64,000 nucleotides of DNA from Lactobacillus colini (GCF_017874575.1 NZ_JAGGLU010000002.1:62001-126000); one strand, 5' to 3'; shown: positions 46,255 to 58,217, counted from the stretch's first letter. Numbers and translations are program-made. The notes: a model not told the origin generated them from the sequence alone.

Positions 46255-46956
46255 TTATTTTACATCGGATACCTTAACATAGTACTTGCCTGGCTCTAAA
46301 GCATAGTACTTAGTGCCCTTAATTGTCTTAGTGCCTAGACCCTTGACTGTTACACCCTTAGCAATGTAAGAAGTGCCGTAATAATTCTTAACACGCTTAC
46401 CATTCTTGTCATAGACATAGGCCTTGCGTTTCATAGTAATCTTTACTGACTTAATTGCAGTAGACGTCTTAGATTGGGGCTTTTTGCTTGTAGACTTTTT
46501 ACTAGTCTTTTTAGTTGCTGCTTTCTTAGTAGTAGTCTTTTTAGTGCTGCTCTTTTTTGCCTTAGTTTGGCTAACTTTTACTTTGCTAGTACCGTTAGTC
46601 TTGTAAGTAACAGTACTTGCACCATCTTTATAAGTTACAGTGCCCTTAGTAGCTACTGCTGGTAGCCAGTATTGCAAGTTAGTCTGAATACTGAAGTAGA
46701 CCTTGCCATTAATCGTCTTTACATCCCAGATAGTATACTTACCACCCTTAGCAGCAGTGCGGGATAACTTCTTGCCGTCCTTATTGTAGAAGTTAGTCTT
46801 CTTAGTAACTACAACACTGCCCTTACCGTTAGTCTGATATACCTTAGAGCTTGATGCGGCTTGTACACTAACATTATTAACACCAGTTGCAACAACTGGG
46901 GCAACAGCTAATAAGGTAGCTGCAGATAACATTGCAATCTTTTTGCTTAATCTCAT
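46255..46956 (-). CDS. Secreted SLAP-domain protein
   Basis: Exported protein of 233 aa. The signal peptide ends SVQA-A near residue 34. An N-terminal SLAP-like unit (about 38-105) follows, then a Lys/Thr/Ser linker (KKSSTKKTTTKKAATKKTSK). The C-terminal S-layer-protein A domain has KRKAYVYDKNGKRVKNYYG and a TKYYALEPGKYYV end. SLAP domains attach non-covalently to the lactobacillar wall (teichoic acids). Its function beyond surface attachment is unknown. Strongly indicates the acidophilus-group background. Confidence 0.85.
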   Translation of the reverse strand: MRLSKKIAMLSAATLLAVAPVVATGVNNVSVQAASSSKVYQTNGKGSVVVTKKTNFYNKDGKKLSRTAAKGGKYTIWDVKTINGKVYFSIQTNLQYWLPAVATKGTVTYKDGASTVTYKTNGTSKVKVSQTKAKKSSTKKTTTKKAATKKTSKKSTSKKPQSKTSTAIKSVKITMKRKAYVYDKNGKRVKNYYGTSYIAKGVTVKGLGTKTIKGTKYYALEPGKYYVKVSDVK

Positions 46957-47010
46957 GATTTATAATGCCTCTTTCTGCTAGATAATCTGCCCTATATTAT
47001 ACTTCAAAAT

Positions 47011-47041
47011 AAAAAAATGCTTCAATTTTAGAAGCATTTTC
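47011..47041 (-). terminator. Terminator of glmU
   Basis: AAAATGCTTC/GAAGCATTTT stem followed by T-run on the minus strand. Confidence 0.8.
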
Positions 47042-47060
47042 TTTACGATTTCTTTACAGA

Positions 47061-48446
47061 TTATTCCCATTCTTTATCTTTAGAAAGTGGAAGCTTGTGC
47101 CAGTAATCTTTTTTATTAACTTGACGGCCACGGGCAATTGCCATGTCATATCTATCCACATCTTTAGTAATTGTAGAATCAGCTGCAATAAAGGCGTGGT
47201 CTGCTACATTAATTGGAGCAATCAAGGTAGATCCAGCACCAATGAAGGCATGATCGCCGACAGTAGTATGGAACTTCTTGACACCATCATAATTAGAGAA
47301 GATTGTACCGCAACCAATATTAATATCCTTACCTAAGCTAGCATCCCCAACATAAGTTAAGTGACCAACCTTGGTATTCTCACCGATTTCAGCCTTCTTA
47401 ATCTCAACGAAGTTACCGATGTGGGCACCTTGGCGGATAATAGCTTGCGGACGCAAGTGGGAATTAGGACCGATATCAGTACTATCATCCATTTGTGCTT
47501 CTTGCAGAGTTGAAGAAGTAATTGTTACACCGTTGCCAACTTTGGAATCAACAATGCGTGACCCATTAGTAATATGGCAATCACTGCCGATTTCAGTATT
47601 GCCCTTAATCACAACATTCCCTTCAATGATAGTATCGTTGCCGATCTTAACGTTGCAATCAATATAAGCAGTTGCAGGATCGATAAAGGTTACACCATTG
47701 CGCATATGCTCTTCATTAATTCTCTTTTGCATGATCTTAGTTGCTTGAGCTAAGGCGATTCGGTCATTAACTCCTAGACTCTGTGAAAAGTCAGCCATCT
47801 CATAAGCGCCAACCTTCTTACCAGACTTGCGCATAATCTCTAAGACATCAGTTAGGTAGTATTCGCCTTGAGAGTTATTATTACCCACTTGCTTCAATGC
47901 TTCAAATAATTCCTTATTATTGAAACAGAATACCCCAGTATTGATCTCATCAACAGCTAATTCTTCTGGAGTACCGTCTTTTTGTTCAACAATTCGTAAG
48001 ACATTACCATCTCCATCACGAATAATGCGACCATAACCAAATGGATTAGGAGCCTTAGCAGTTAAGACTGTAGCACTGTTGCCACTAGAATTATGCTTAG
48101 CAAATAAGTTATTAAAAGTTTCACTAGTAAATAATGGTGTATCACCAGTTGCAACTAAAGTTTCACCCTCTAAGTCCTTTAATAAGTCGCTAGCTGCCAT
48201 TACAGCATCACCGGTACCTAGTTGTTCTTTTTGGAAGGCAAATTCAGACTTACCAGCCAAGACTTCCTTAACACTCTCAGCACCATTGCCCACGATAGTA
48301 ACGATCTTATCAGGATTAGTTCCCTTAGCGGCATCGACTACATGCTCTACCATTGTCTTACCACAAACAGAATGCAAAACCTTATAAAGCTTAGACTTCA
48401 TGCGGGTACCCTTACCTGCAGCTAGAATAACAACATACTTATTCAT
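47061..48446 (-). CDS. glmU: Bifunctional GlmU (acetyltransferase / uridylyltransferase)
   Basis: Makes UDP-GlcNAc, the substrate of the MurA encoded at 25302. It is 461 aa. The N-terminal pyrophosphorylase has [13 protein letters not shown] (8-20). The C-terminal left-handed beta-helix of hexapeptide repeats (about 255-450) carries acetyltransferase activity. ATG after AAGGGATATTTAAGAG. It follows purR in the conserved order purR-glmU. Confidence 0.97.
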   Translation of the reverse strand: MNKYVVILAAGKGTRMKSKLYKVLHSVCGKTMVEHVVDAAKGTNPDKIVTIVGNGAESVKEVLAGKSEFAFQKEQLGTGDAVMAASDLLKDLEGETLVATGDTPLFTSETFNNLFAKHNSSGNSATVLTAKAPNPFGYGRIIRDGDGNVLRIVEQKDGTPEELAVDEINTGVFCFNNKELFEALKQVGNNNSQGEYYLTDVLEIMRKSGKKVGAYEMADFSQSLGVNDRIALAQATKIMQKRINEEHMRNGVTFIDPATAYIDCNVKIGNDTIIEGNVVIKGNTEIGSDCHITNGSRIVDSKVGNGVTITSSTLQEAQMDDSTDIGPNSHLRPQAIIRQGAHIGNFVEIKKAEIGENTKVGHLTYVGDASLGKDINIGCGTIFSNYDGVKKFHTTVGDHAFIGAGSTLIAPINVADHAFIAADSTITKDVDRYDMAIARGRQVNKKDYWHKLPLSKDKEWE

Positions 48447-48499
48447 CTCTTAAATATCCCTTCAATTTCTAAACTGCTACTAGTATATCATTTTTTATT

Positions 48500-49330
48500 T
48501 TAAAAACGATTAAAGTCCGTTTGCTTTAAGATATTGCCCGCTTCAGCTGCAATAATATTCTTAGTGCGGTCAACTTCGGTAATAGTAATTAAAGATTGGT
48601 AGTCATCTACTACTTTTTGGGAGGCATTCTTGCTTTCACATAAGACACACATACCACTAACTGTACAGCCGAACTCCTTAACTAATTCTTCCATCCCAGT
48701 TAAGGTTCCGCCGCCCTTCATGAAGTCATCTACGATTAAGACATTAGAATGTTCTGGCAAGCTGCGTTTAGCTAGCTCCATCTTCTCTACTCGTTCACTT
48801 GAAGAGGCAACATAGTTAACTGAAATCGTAGCTCCCTCAGTAATCTTGGGTCTTCTTCTAACGATAACGAAAGGTACATTTAAGTAACGACTAACAGCTT
48901 GAGCAAGGGCAATACCCTTAGTTTCAACAGTCATGACATAATCAACATCGCTATAAGCATACTTAGTTGCAATCAGTTGACCGATCTTGGCTAAGTTAGC
49001 AGGTGAACCTAAAATATCAGATAAATAAACGAAATTCCCTGGCAAAATTCGCTTAGGATCTTGAACCTGACTTGCTAAATTGTCTAAGTATTCCTTAGCT
49101 TCTTGCTCACCCATAAAGGGAATATACCTAACTCCCCCGGCAGCTCCGGCCACTGTTTCTAAAATACCGTTTTTATTAGCGGCTAAAGTCTCCTTTAAAA
49201 TTGATAAGTCTTCTGAAATTGATGACTTAGCTGAACCATAGCGATTAGCAAAAAATGGCAGGGGAATTAAAGTATGTGGGCGCTCCAGAAGGTATTTAAC
49301 CATGTCTACTAATCTTTCTGAACGTTTCAT
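48500..49330 (-). CDS. purR: Purine operon regulator
   Basis: Gram-positive PurR, 276 aa: N-terminal winged helix (about 1-75) and a PRTase-like domain with the PRPP motif VLIVDDFMKGGGT (about 197-209). It binds PurBox DNA and is released by PRPP, controlling purine synthesis and salvage genes. AGGTAAGAAGCA precedes ATG. I did not find a convincing PurBox in this window. Confidence 0.95.
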   Translation of the reverse strand: MKRSERLVDMVKYLLERPHTLIPLPFFANRYGSAKSSISEDLSILKETLAANKNGILETVAGAAGGVRYIPFMGEQEAKEYLDNLASQVQDPKRILPGNFVYLSDILGSPANLAKIGQLIATKYAYSDVDYVMTVETKGIALAQAVSRYLNVPFVIVRRRPKITEGATISVNYVASSSERVEKMELAKRSLPEHSNVLIVDDFMKGGGTLTGMEELVKEFGCTVSGMCVLCESKNASQKVVDDYQSLITITEVDRTKNIIAAEAGNILKQTDFNRF

Positions 49331-49391
49331 TGCTTCTTACCTTTCTAGTTATAATTGCTTTTATGCATTAAAATTATATACATTATGCAAA

Positions 49392-49430
49392 GAAAAATCA
49401 CTAGCATTTTAAAAAAAATACTAGTGATTG
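49392..49430 (-). terminator. Terminator of veg
   Basis: AATCACTAG/CTAGTGATT stem with T-rich tail on the minus strand, 25 nt after the veg stop. Confidence 0.75.
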
Positions 49431-49453
49431 TTCGTAATATGTTAATTTTATAA

Positions 49454-49693
49454 TTACATTTCGTTAAATTCAAGTTCAATGTTCTTAGTTAAAAGATCAG
49501 TGTAACTATATGAAACGCGCTCAAAATTATTCTGATCTTGATCAAGATCAACTACAAATACTGCACGATAGGTCTTAGTTAACACACCTCTTCTGCGTGT
49601 AACTTTCTTTCTGCCAGCTTGTGCAACTACTACAAGACTTTCTCCAATATGAGAGTCTAACTTTTCTTTGATGTCTGTTAACGACATTGGCAC
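49454..49693 (-). CDS. veg: Veg family protein
   Basis: 79-aa SH3-like protein of the Veg family (DUF1021), highly expressed in Firmicutes; in B. subtilis it stimulates biofilm matrix genes. It has the characteristic LTDIKEKLDSHIG and GRKKVTRRRGVL. The start is GTG 49693, 9 nt after AAAGGAG. The order ksgA-veg-purR is conserved in bacilli. Confidence 0.9.
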   Translation of the reverse strand: MPMSLTDIKEKLDSHIGESLVVVAQAGRKKVTRRRGVLTKTYRAVFVVDLDQDQNNFERVSYSYTDLLTKNIELEFNEM

Positions 49694-49766
49694 TAGACGT
49701 CACTCCTTTGCATTAGAGTAATTATATCAGAAAAAATCTTAAAAATCAAGATTGAGTTCTTGACAT

Positions 49767-50660
49767 TTAATTAGCGGTATGATTCTTAACTAAATGTGCC
49801 AATGTGATGAATTGTTCAATTGTCAGCTCTTCAGGACGTACACGCAAGTCTAAGCCTAAGGTATTGATAACTTGCTCGCGTTCATCCTTATCCTGAATTA
49901 TGGGCTTTAAGTTGTTAGACAGGGTCTTACGTCTTTGGGCAAAGCTTAGCTTAACCACATGATCAAAATAATCATAATCACTTATGTTGAATCTATCTTC
50001 TAGCGGCGTTAAAACAACTACAGCTGAATCTACCTTAGGTCGGGGCATAAAGGAAGTATTCTTTACCTGCTCGGCCAATTCAACATTCATCCTAGTTTGG
50101 ACTGCAATTGTTAGCGGCCCATAAGCCTTGGACTTAGGATGAGCCACAAGGCGTTCAGCAACTTCTTTTTGCATCATTAAGGTTAAACTGACAAAATCTA
50201 GATCACTTTGAATTAAGTTAAAGATGATCGGCGTTGTAATGTAGTAAGGCAAGTTAGCTACAATCTTAATTGGCTTGGAGAAGTCGAAGAAGGTGCCAAT
50301 ATCATCTTGAAAGTCCGCCTTTAAAACATCCTTCATTATTAACTTAAACTTGTCTAACAAGAGTTGATCGCCGATCTTTTGTGGCAATTCATTATGTAAG
50401 ATATCTGGCAAGTCATGATCCACTTCATAAGCAACTACCTTAGCACCAGCTAAGAGTAATTGCTCTGTTAGCGAGCCAATTCCAGGTCCAATCTCAATTA
50501 CTTGATCTCCTGCACTAACCTCAGCTGCCGCTACAATTCCATTAATTACAGCTAAATCAACTAAGAAGTTTTGCCCCAGATTCTTCTTAGCATGCATAAA
50601 ATAGCGATTAACAATTGCTTGTGTTCTAAGTGGGGATGCAATTGGCATATTATTTGACAC
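49767..50660 (-). CDS. ksgA: 16S rRNA dimethyladenosine transferase
   Basis: Methylates two adjacent adenines near the 3' end of 16S rRNA; loss confers kasugamycin resistance. 297 aa. The SAM site is [16 protein letters not shown] and the catalytic motif is NLPYYIT. The start is GTG 50660, 9 nt after GGAGG, overlapping the end of rnmV by 11 nt; the ATG 12 nt later lies too far from the ribosome site. Member of the metG-tatD-rnmV-ksgA operon. Confidence 0.95.
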   Translation of the reverse strand: MSNNMPIASPLRTQAIVNRYFMHAKKNLGQNFLVDLAVINGIVAAAEVSAGDQVIEIGPGIGSLTEQLLLAGAKVVAYEVDHDLPDILHNELPQKIGDQLLLDKFKLIMKDVLKADFQDDIGTFFDFSKPIKIVANLPYYITTPIIFNLIQSDLDFVSLTLMMQKEVAERLVAHPKSKAYGPLTIAVQTRMNVELAEQVKNTSFMPRPKVDSAVVVLTPLEDRFNISDYDYFDHVVKLSFAQRRKTLSNNLKPIIQDKDEREQVINTLGLDLRVRPEELTIEQFITLAHLVKNHTAN

Positions 50661-51213
50661 TGTCAACAGCCTCCTTTACCTCTTGGTAACTAATTCCAAA
50701 CATTTCCAAACGACGGTAAAACTGTTGAGCATTACCGTAACCAATTCCTAACTTAATACCAACTCTCTCTCGCAATTTCCGTGCATTGGGGCCTATTCCT
50801 AATCCCAGAGCATTATAATCATGCTTAGTTAGATCGCTAGTTTCTGGCTGGACTTCATGCAAGTCACTTAAAGCCCTCTCTAAAGCCGCTTCAGACGCAT
50901 GTTCAACTCCAAGACTATTACCACGCTTAGTTGGTTCGCCTTCCTTTCGTGTAATGAAGGCTTGCTTAGCATTAGGAACTACCTCAGTAACTAGCTTGCG
51001 AATACGTTCGCCATTAAAGTCAGGATCAGTAAAGACAATGATCTCTCTAGTTTGCGATAGTTTCTTAATCATCATTAAGGTCTCATCAGAAACTTCAGAA
51101 CCATTAGTTTCGATTGTTTCAATTCCCGGGAAGAATTGGCGCAGCCTTTTAGTATCATCGCGTCCTTCAACTACAACTACTGCATTAAAATGCTTCTGCT
51201 TACTTGATTCCAT
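50650..51213 (-). CDS. rnmV: Ribonuclease M5
   Basis: Toprim-domain nuclease (187 aa) that makes the final cuts of 5S rRNA precursor. Toprim residues are [12 protein letters not shown] and [22 protein letters not shown] precedes ATG. Overlaps tatD upstream and ksgA downstream, so it is translationally coupled. Confidence 0.95.
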   Translation of the reverse strand: MESSKQKHFNAVVVVEGRDDTKRLRQFFPGIETIETNGSEVSDETLMMIKKLSQTREIIVFTDPDFNGERIRKLVTEVVPNAKQAFITRKEGEPTKRGNSLGVEHASEAALERALSDLHEVQPETSDLTKHDYNALGLGIGPNARKLRERVGIKLGIGYGNAQQFYRRLEMFGISYQEVKEAVDSVK

Positions 51214-51969
51214 ATATCCTCATCGCATTTCTATAAGTATGATCTGCCACCTCTTGAATACTTACACCTCTTAAGTCAGCAATCGCTTGGGCAACATAAT
51301 GGGCATAGCCGGTTTCATTTTGCTTGCCACGATAGGGCTTAGGAGTTAAGTATGGGGCATCTGTTTCAATTAACATTCGGTCCCAAGGAATAATCTTAGC
51401 GGAAGCATGAACATCAACAGCCTTAGTAAAGGAAACAACCCCAGAAAATGACATCATTAGTCCCAGATCAAGGAATTTATGTAACCATTCAGGATCTCCA
51501 TTGAAGTTATGCAAGATCCCACCATATTCACTAACCTTGCTATTTTTTAAGATTTCATAGGTATCTTCAAAAGCATCTCTAGTATGGATATTAACTGGCA
51601 ATTTCAGACTATGAGCTAATTCAACCTGCTCTTCAAAGACCTTCCTTTGAATATTGCGAGGTGACTCATCCCAATAATAATCCAGACCAATCTCACCCAA
51701 GGCGACAGTCTTAGGCAAGCGTAATTGCTCAATTAATTGGTCACGCGCTGCTTGATTCCAATCCTTAGCAACATCAGGGCAGTAGCCTACAATTGCATAT
51801 AGGTTATCGAACTGATTACTTAACTCTACTGCCCGACGATTAAATTCTGGATCCTGTCCAGCAACTGCTGCCTTAGTCACACTTAACTTAGCAGCTCGAT
51901 CAAGATAGTACTGCTCTTTATCGCGAAAAGGCTCATCATTTAAGTGAGTATGTGAATCAAAAATCTCCA

Positions 51970-51970
<1 letters not shown>
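51200..51970 (-). CDS. tatD: TatD family metal-dependent DNase
   Basis: 256-aa TIM-barrel hydrolase: FDSHTHLND (metal-binding HxH), GEIGLDYYW, NIHTRDA, ETDAPYL. It degrades DNA/RNA ends in repair or turnover. Its ATG overlaps the metG stop. Confidence 0.93.
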
Positions 51971-53979
<2,009 letters not shown>

Positions 53980-54229
53980 TTAATGTTAGTATAACATTTC
54001 AACTTTACCAGCAAAAAAGTTATTTTCACCAAAAGCCTACCTCTAGTTACTTATCTTGACGGCTGACAATTTTATTTGAAAAATTAAACAGGAAAAATAG
54101 CGCTTTATAGGCATTTTATGTTAAAATGGTGAAAATGGTTACATAATTGATACAAAAGCACTTGTAGTCATTTTAAACTTGTGCTAATTTAATAGCAGAG
54201 AGAATGTAAAAGCATTAGGAGGTTCTCAC

Positions 54230-55798
54230 ATGACCGAACAAGTTTATACAGATTATTTTATTGAAGATGAAGATTTTGACAAGAATCACTTCCACTACAA
54301 GAAGTTAAGTATTCCTGAAGGTGTTGAAGCTCAGCCTTTAGCTGTACCACCTGTCTTAGCACCTGATAAAGAAACTGACACCGACGTTTGGTTCACTATT
54401 GAATCAATGGAAGGTGAAAGCCAAATCTTACCAGGCAAGAAGACTAAGACTTGGGGATACAACGCTCCACTTCTTGGTCAAACCATGGTAGTTAGCCGTG
54501 GTAAACGCGTTCACGTAACCTTGAAGAACAGCTTATCAGAATTAACTACTTACCACTGGCACGGTATGGATGTACCAGGCCCAATTACTGATGGTGGTTG
54601 CCACGCACCTGTTTATCCAGGCGAAGAGAAGCAAATCGAATTCGTTTGTGATCAACCAGCTGCCTTAACTTGGCTCCACGCTCACCCATGTCCATCAACT
54701 GCTGCACAAGTATGGATGGGTCTTGCAATGGGTGTTGTTGTAACTGACGACAACGAAGCTAAGTTACCTATTCCTAAGAGCTACGGTGTTGACGAATTCC
54801 CAGTTATCTTACAAGATAGAACTTTCCACGAAGATAACCAATTAGACTACCGTGCAGATTACGATCCAATGGGTGTATTTGCTGAAACTCCACTTATCAA
54901 CGGTGTTGTTCGCCCATTCGTTGACGTAACTACTCAAAAAGTTCGTCTACTCTTCTTAGGTGGTTCTAACAGACGTGAATGGCGTCTTCACTTCGACGAT
55001 GACTTAGTTATGACTCAAATCGCTGGTGACGACTCATTCTTACCACACCCAGTTAAGATGACTAAGATCTTGGTAACTCCAGGTGAAAGATTACAAGTTG
55101 TTGTTGACTTCGCTAACTACAAGGAAGGCGATGTAGTAAATCTTTACACTGACGACTTCAAGTTAATCGAATTCAGAATCCACAAGTTTGAAAAAGATGA
55201 CTCAGTAATTCCTGACACCTTATTCGAACCAGAAATTCCAGAAGTAGACCCAAGCTTACCAGTTCGTAAGGTTACTATGGATTACCACAACCAAATGAAC
55301 GGCAAGATGTTCGCAATGCAACGTATTGACATGCGTCAAAGAGTTGGTCAAGCTGAATACTGGGACGTAACTAACACTAACGACAAGAAGCACGGTATGC
55401 TTCACCCATTCCACATTCACGGAACTCACTTCACTGTTGTTTCACGTAATGGCGGTGACCCATTCCCTAACGAATATGGTTACAAGGACACTATCTCAGT
55501 TCGTCCTGGTGAAACTGTTCGTCTACGTGTTGAATTCCCACAACTTGGTGTCTTCATGTACCACTGCCACATCATCGAACACGAAGATGCTGGTATGATG
55601 GCTCAAATTGAGATCTTCGATCCAGATCATCCAAAGACTTACAAGTTAATGGATATGGAAACCTTAACTAAGGCTTTCGCTGAAGAAAAAGGCATCAAGC
55701 CTGAAGAAGTTTGGATGCCTGGTATGGATACTGAAGGCTACGGTTGTGGTATGGAAGAAGCTAAGTCAGATTCCACTTCCGGTGCTAGCCACCACTAG
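54230..55798 (+). CDS. Multicopper oxidase
   Basis: Laccase/CueO/SufI-type copper oxidase, 522 aa. All copper motifs are present: HWHG (109-112), HAH (150-152), HPFHIHG (about 392-398) and HCHIIEHEDAGM (about 445-456) with the axial Met. No signal peptide or Tat motif, so it should act in the cytoplasm or leave by another route. The tail is rich in Met, Gly and His (MPGMDTEGYGCGM...SHH) and may bind copper. Likely role: copper or phenol oxidation and oxygen use. AGGAGG precedes ATG. Followed by a small membrane gene. Confidence 0.93.
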   Translation: MTEQVYTDYFIEDEDFDKNHFHYKKLSIPEGVEAQPLAVPPVLAPDKETDTDVWFTIESMEGESQILPGKKTKTWGYNAPLLGQTMVVSRGKRVHVTLKNSLSELTTYHWHGMDVPGPITDGGCHAPVYPGEEKQIEFVCDQPAALTWLHAHPCPSTAAQVWMGLAMGVVVTDDNEAKLPIPKSYGVDEFPVILQDRTFHEDNQLDYRADYDPMGVFAETPLINGVVRPFVDVTTQKVRLLFLGGSNRREWRLHFDDDLVMTQIAGDDSFLPHPVKMTKILVTPGERLQVVVDFANYKEGDVVNLYTDDFKLIEFRIHKFEKDDSVIPDTLFEPEIPEVDPSLPVRKVTMDYHNQMNGKMFAMQRIDMRQRVGQAEYWDVTNTNDKKHGMLHPFHIHGTHFTVVSRNGGDPFPNEYGYKDTISVRPGETVRLRVEFPQLGVFMYHCHIIEHEDAGMMAQIEIFDPDHPKTYKLMDMETLTKAFAEEKGIKPEEVWMPGMDTEGYGCGMEEAKSDSTSGASHH

Positions 55799-55813
55799 GA
55801 GGAAGTAAAGTTA

Positions 55814-55984
55814 ATGGTTGATAATTTATTTTGGAAGATTGTTTGGGTAATTGTTTATGCAATTACAGCTTACTTTACTTTCACTGGTAACATGGCAGCA
55901 ATGAACTGGATGGCTGGGGCAATGCTTTGTGAAGCAATCGTTTCCCTAGTCTACCACTTCCTTCCAGGGAAGAAGTCTTGCTAG
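55814..55984 (+). CDS. 56-aa membrane protein next to multicopper oxidase
   Basis: Short gene with AGGAGG overlapping the upstream stop codon and an ATG 10 nt later. The product has two hydrophobic helices (about 5-24 and 29-48) and the basic tail PGKKSC. It is almost certainly co-transcribed with the oxidase and could anchor or partner it. No family recognised. Confidence 0.7.
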   Translation: MVDNLFWKIVWVIVYAITAYFTFTGNMAAMNWMAGAMLCEAIVSLVYHFLPGKKSC

Positions 55985-56022
55985 ATTTAACAATTGAATA
56001 CCTTTAAGTATTCTAAATAACA

Positions 56023-56059
56023 AAAATACACGATCTTTTACAAAGGTCGTGTATTTTTT
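56023..56059. terminator. Bidirectional terminator
   Basis: AAAATACACGAtCTTT paired with AAAGgTCGTGTATTTT around TTAC, with T-run. Ends the oxidase operon and the glycosylase gene. Confidence 0.88.
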
Positions 56060-56074
56060 ATTATCCTTAAAATC

Positions 56075-56719
56075 TTATACTTTAAGCTTATATCCTGCTA
56101 GAAAACTTTTTTCAAAATCTCTGGGTAATAAATATTTTTGATTGAAAATATCAATCAAAGCATGGAAATTTTGATATTCCCTTAATGTAGATAAATGTAA
56201 TTTTCTCTCAACTATTGGTTTAAACTTTTCGTAAGTGGGAATATTCTGATAGCCTAAACAAGTAAGCAATTTCCTAGCATATTTATCTACTACGAATTCC
56301 TTCTTATATAGAACATAAAGCAAAATTACATCTGCCGTTTCTGATCCTATTCCTGGGATAGATAACAATTCTGCTCTTAATTTAGTAGCTGGTAATTGTC
56401 TAATGCTATCTAAGTCGAAGTTATAGCTTGCAAAATATTGTGCCAAGCTTTTGATAGTTTTACTTTTTCTTTCGTAAAATCCAGCCGACTTAATCGCATT
56501 TTTTAATTCTTCATTAGATATTTTCAAAATAATTTGCGGAGAAAAATTTGTTATTTTGTATAATCTACCTAGCGCTCGTTCCACATTTTTCCAATTGGTA
56601 TTCTGAATTAAAACAGTTGACCAAGCTACCTCCCAATCAGATCTTCCCGGCCACCAACCGTTAGGATTTAGATTATCATACATTAAATTATAAAGCTGAG
56701 TTAGTGTGATTACTTTCAT
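56075..56719 (-). CDS. HhH-GPD DNA glycosylase (MagIII/EndoIII-like)
   Basis: Base-excision repair protein, 214 aa. The helix-hairpin-helix is LLSIPGIGSETADVILLYVL (about 115-134) and the catalytic Asp is in VVDKYARKLL (about 139-148). The lyase Lys of endonuclease III (GxGxKTA) is Glu here, and the C-terminal iron-sulfur Cys cluster is absent. It is therefore expected to be a monofunctional glycosylase, as in the 3-methyladenine MagIII group. The ribosome site is weak. Confidence 0.8.
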   Translation of the reverse strand: MKVITLTQLYNLMYDNLNPNGWWPGRSDWEVAWSTVLIQNTNWKNVERALGRLYKITNFSPQIILKISNEELKNAIKSAGFYERKSKTIKSLAQYFASYNFDLDSIRQLPATKLRAELLSIPGIGSETADVILLYVLYKKEFVVDKYARKLLTCLGYQNIPTYEKFKPIVERKLHLSTLREYQNFHALIDIFNQKYLLPRDFEKSFLAGYKLKV

Positions 56720-56793
56720 AATTATTTTTCGGTTTTAAACAATACATGTGGCAAATCTCTATCTTTTCCTTATTACAATTGCTTCTACATTTG

Positions 56794-56880
56794 TTAACTA
56801 CCAGCCACTAAAGTAGCTAACCTGCAGACTTCAAGCTTTGACTCTACTAGCTGCAGCTTCAATTTATTTTTGTCGCTCAT
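56794..56880 (-). CDS. Candidate 28-aa peptide
   Basis: Within the 396-nt gap 56720-57115. GGGAGTAGG lies just upstream of an ATG encoding MSDKNKLKLQLVESK and a Cys-containing end (EVCRLATLVAGS). Amphipathic helix possible. No family; the ribosome site is the only support. The remainder of the gap is AT-rich without recognisable features until the terminator at 57056. Confidence 0.25.
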   Translation of the reverse strand: MSDKNKLKLQLVESKLEVCRLATLVAGS

Positions 56881-57055
56881 AATTTTACCTACTCCCTAAA
56901 ATTAGGAAAGCGATTTCTTATATGAGAATTATAGCACGATTTCAGCTAAGTATTAAAATATTCATATACGTAAATACTATTAATAATATAGCAAAATAGT
57001 AGTCTATTTTATTTCTCGTTTTATCACTACTTTATGTTTACACTTAAACAAAAAT

Positions 57056-57092
57056 AGTGAATCAATTAACCCTATCGGATAATCGATTCACT
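57056..57092 (-). terminator. Terminator of truncated ATPase gene
   Basis: AGTGAATC/GATTCACT stem, extended by ATTA/TAAT, with T-run on the minus strand, 24 nt after the stop at 57116. Confidence 0.8.
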
Positions 57093-57115
57093 ACTAAACT
57101 TAGAATTTTTTATAT

Positions 57116-57898
57116 TTACTGTCCTAAAATTGTTTCCTTAATCTTAGATTGAACAGCTTGCGAAGCTGGGCGCTTCAAAATAGTCTTATCTCCAGTTGCA
57201 AAAACAACACCTATCCCCGAACCAGAAATAACTGAAGTTCCACCATATACAATGTTGGGATAGTTCAAGTAATCGTCAAGTCGATCTAATTCAGGCTTCA
57301 TCTCAGCAGACTTGGCAATTGAATGTGGCGCCTTATTCATAGCATTGAGTGTACATACTAAATCTTCACTGCTAAGCAATCTCATATCTGCGGGAACAAT
57401 ATCCCCTGCTGAAAGATTGATGATATCACCAACTACTATATCTTCAAGTGCCAATTCTTGATCTTGACAATCACGCGTTACATTAATAGTAAATTGCGTA
57501 TTTAAATTATTATTGTTACTACCAGCTTGCATCTTCTGAATTATGCTTACTGTAGCTAAAACCAAGCCCATTATTAATACAATTATAGCTACATTATAGC
57601 TTCGATGCCTCGCTGGAATTAATAAGAAATCTCCTAACAATAACCCTGCAGCAATAACTAATAAGACTGCAGCAAATGGCATAAACCAGTTGAACCTGCT
57701 TCTAACTTCCTTATTGCTAACTTGGTTAGGACCACACTTTTGCAAACGTTGAGCTGCATCAATCTGGGTTAAGCCACTGATTGAAGTTTGCAGGCGCTGC
57801 AAGGTAGCGAACTTATCTTCTTGGGCAATCATCTTCACCAATTTGGTGTTTGTAAGTAGTCTTCTACTAGAATTGTTGAGGTTTAGCAATTTCAACAT
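57116..57898 (-). pseudogene. N-terminal fragment of an MgtA-type P-type ATPase
   Basis: About 260 aa of a cation/Mg2+ P-type ATPase. It has the cation-ATPase N-terminal domain (GLTQIDAAQRLQKCGPNQVS), two membrane helices, and most of the actuator domain (LSAGDIVPADMRLL, NIVYGGTSVISGSG). The TGES motif is replaced (TLNAMNKAPHS), and the phosphorylation domain (DKTGT), nucleotide domain and remaining helices are missing, so it cannot pump. The stop is followed at once by a terminator. The start is uncertain: AGAAAGG abuts the ATG at 57898, so a TTG at 57889 is also possible. It sits behind an M-box. Confidence 0.7.
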
Positions 57899-57921
57899 CC
57901 TTTCTAGAGTCGCAAACAAAC

Positions 57922-57949
57922 AAAAAACCGATACAAAAAACTGTACCGG
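57922..57949 (-). terminator. M-box expression-platform terminator
   Basis: CCGGTACAG/TATCGG stem followed by TTTTTTG on the minus strand, between the M-box and the ATPase fragment. Confidence 0.8.
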
Positions 57950-57954
57950 CTATT

Positions 57955-58126
57955 TTCAAGCGATATATACTCGTCGTTCAGTTTTAACACTACGTGACGT
58001 AAGGCTATACAAGCGTATAACTAGCTGGCTGGGGAAGGCCTTAGATCGACGATCCCTGTTTGACCCGTTGGCATCTCTGGATGTTGCTGGGCGACAGCAT
58101 GTGTTCACGTAGGAGTCTCACCTAAC
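57955..58126 (-). promoter_or_regulatory. M-box (ykoK) Mg2+ riboswitch
   Basis: Minus-strand sequence starts GTTAGGTGAGACTCCTA (from 58126) and contains CTGTCGCCCAGCAA, GATGCCAACGGGTCAA and CCAGCCAGCTAGTTAT, the conserved blocks of the ykoK/M-box leader in the right order. M-box RNAs fold when Mg2+ is plentiful and promote a terminator, here at 57922-57949, so the gene is expressed when Mg2+ is low. Confidence 0.92.
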
Positions 58127-58217
58127 AGTTTATTTGCTACTTATTATTAACACTAATAACACTTTATAGGTAAAAGCTGTATTAGTCAACCTAGATGTAA
58201 TTTTTTTCAATTTATTA

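Noticed and set aside
46424-46665. Plus-strand hydrophobic ORFs opposite the SLAP protein linker
   Set aside because: They are antisense to the Lys-rich repeat region, whose codons read as hydrophobic residues on the other strand; no ribosome site.
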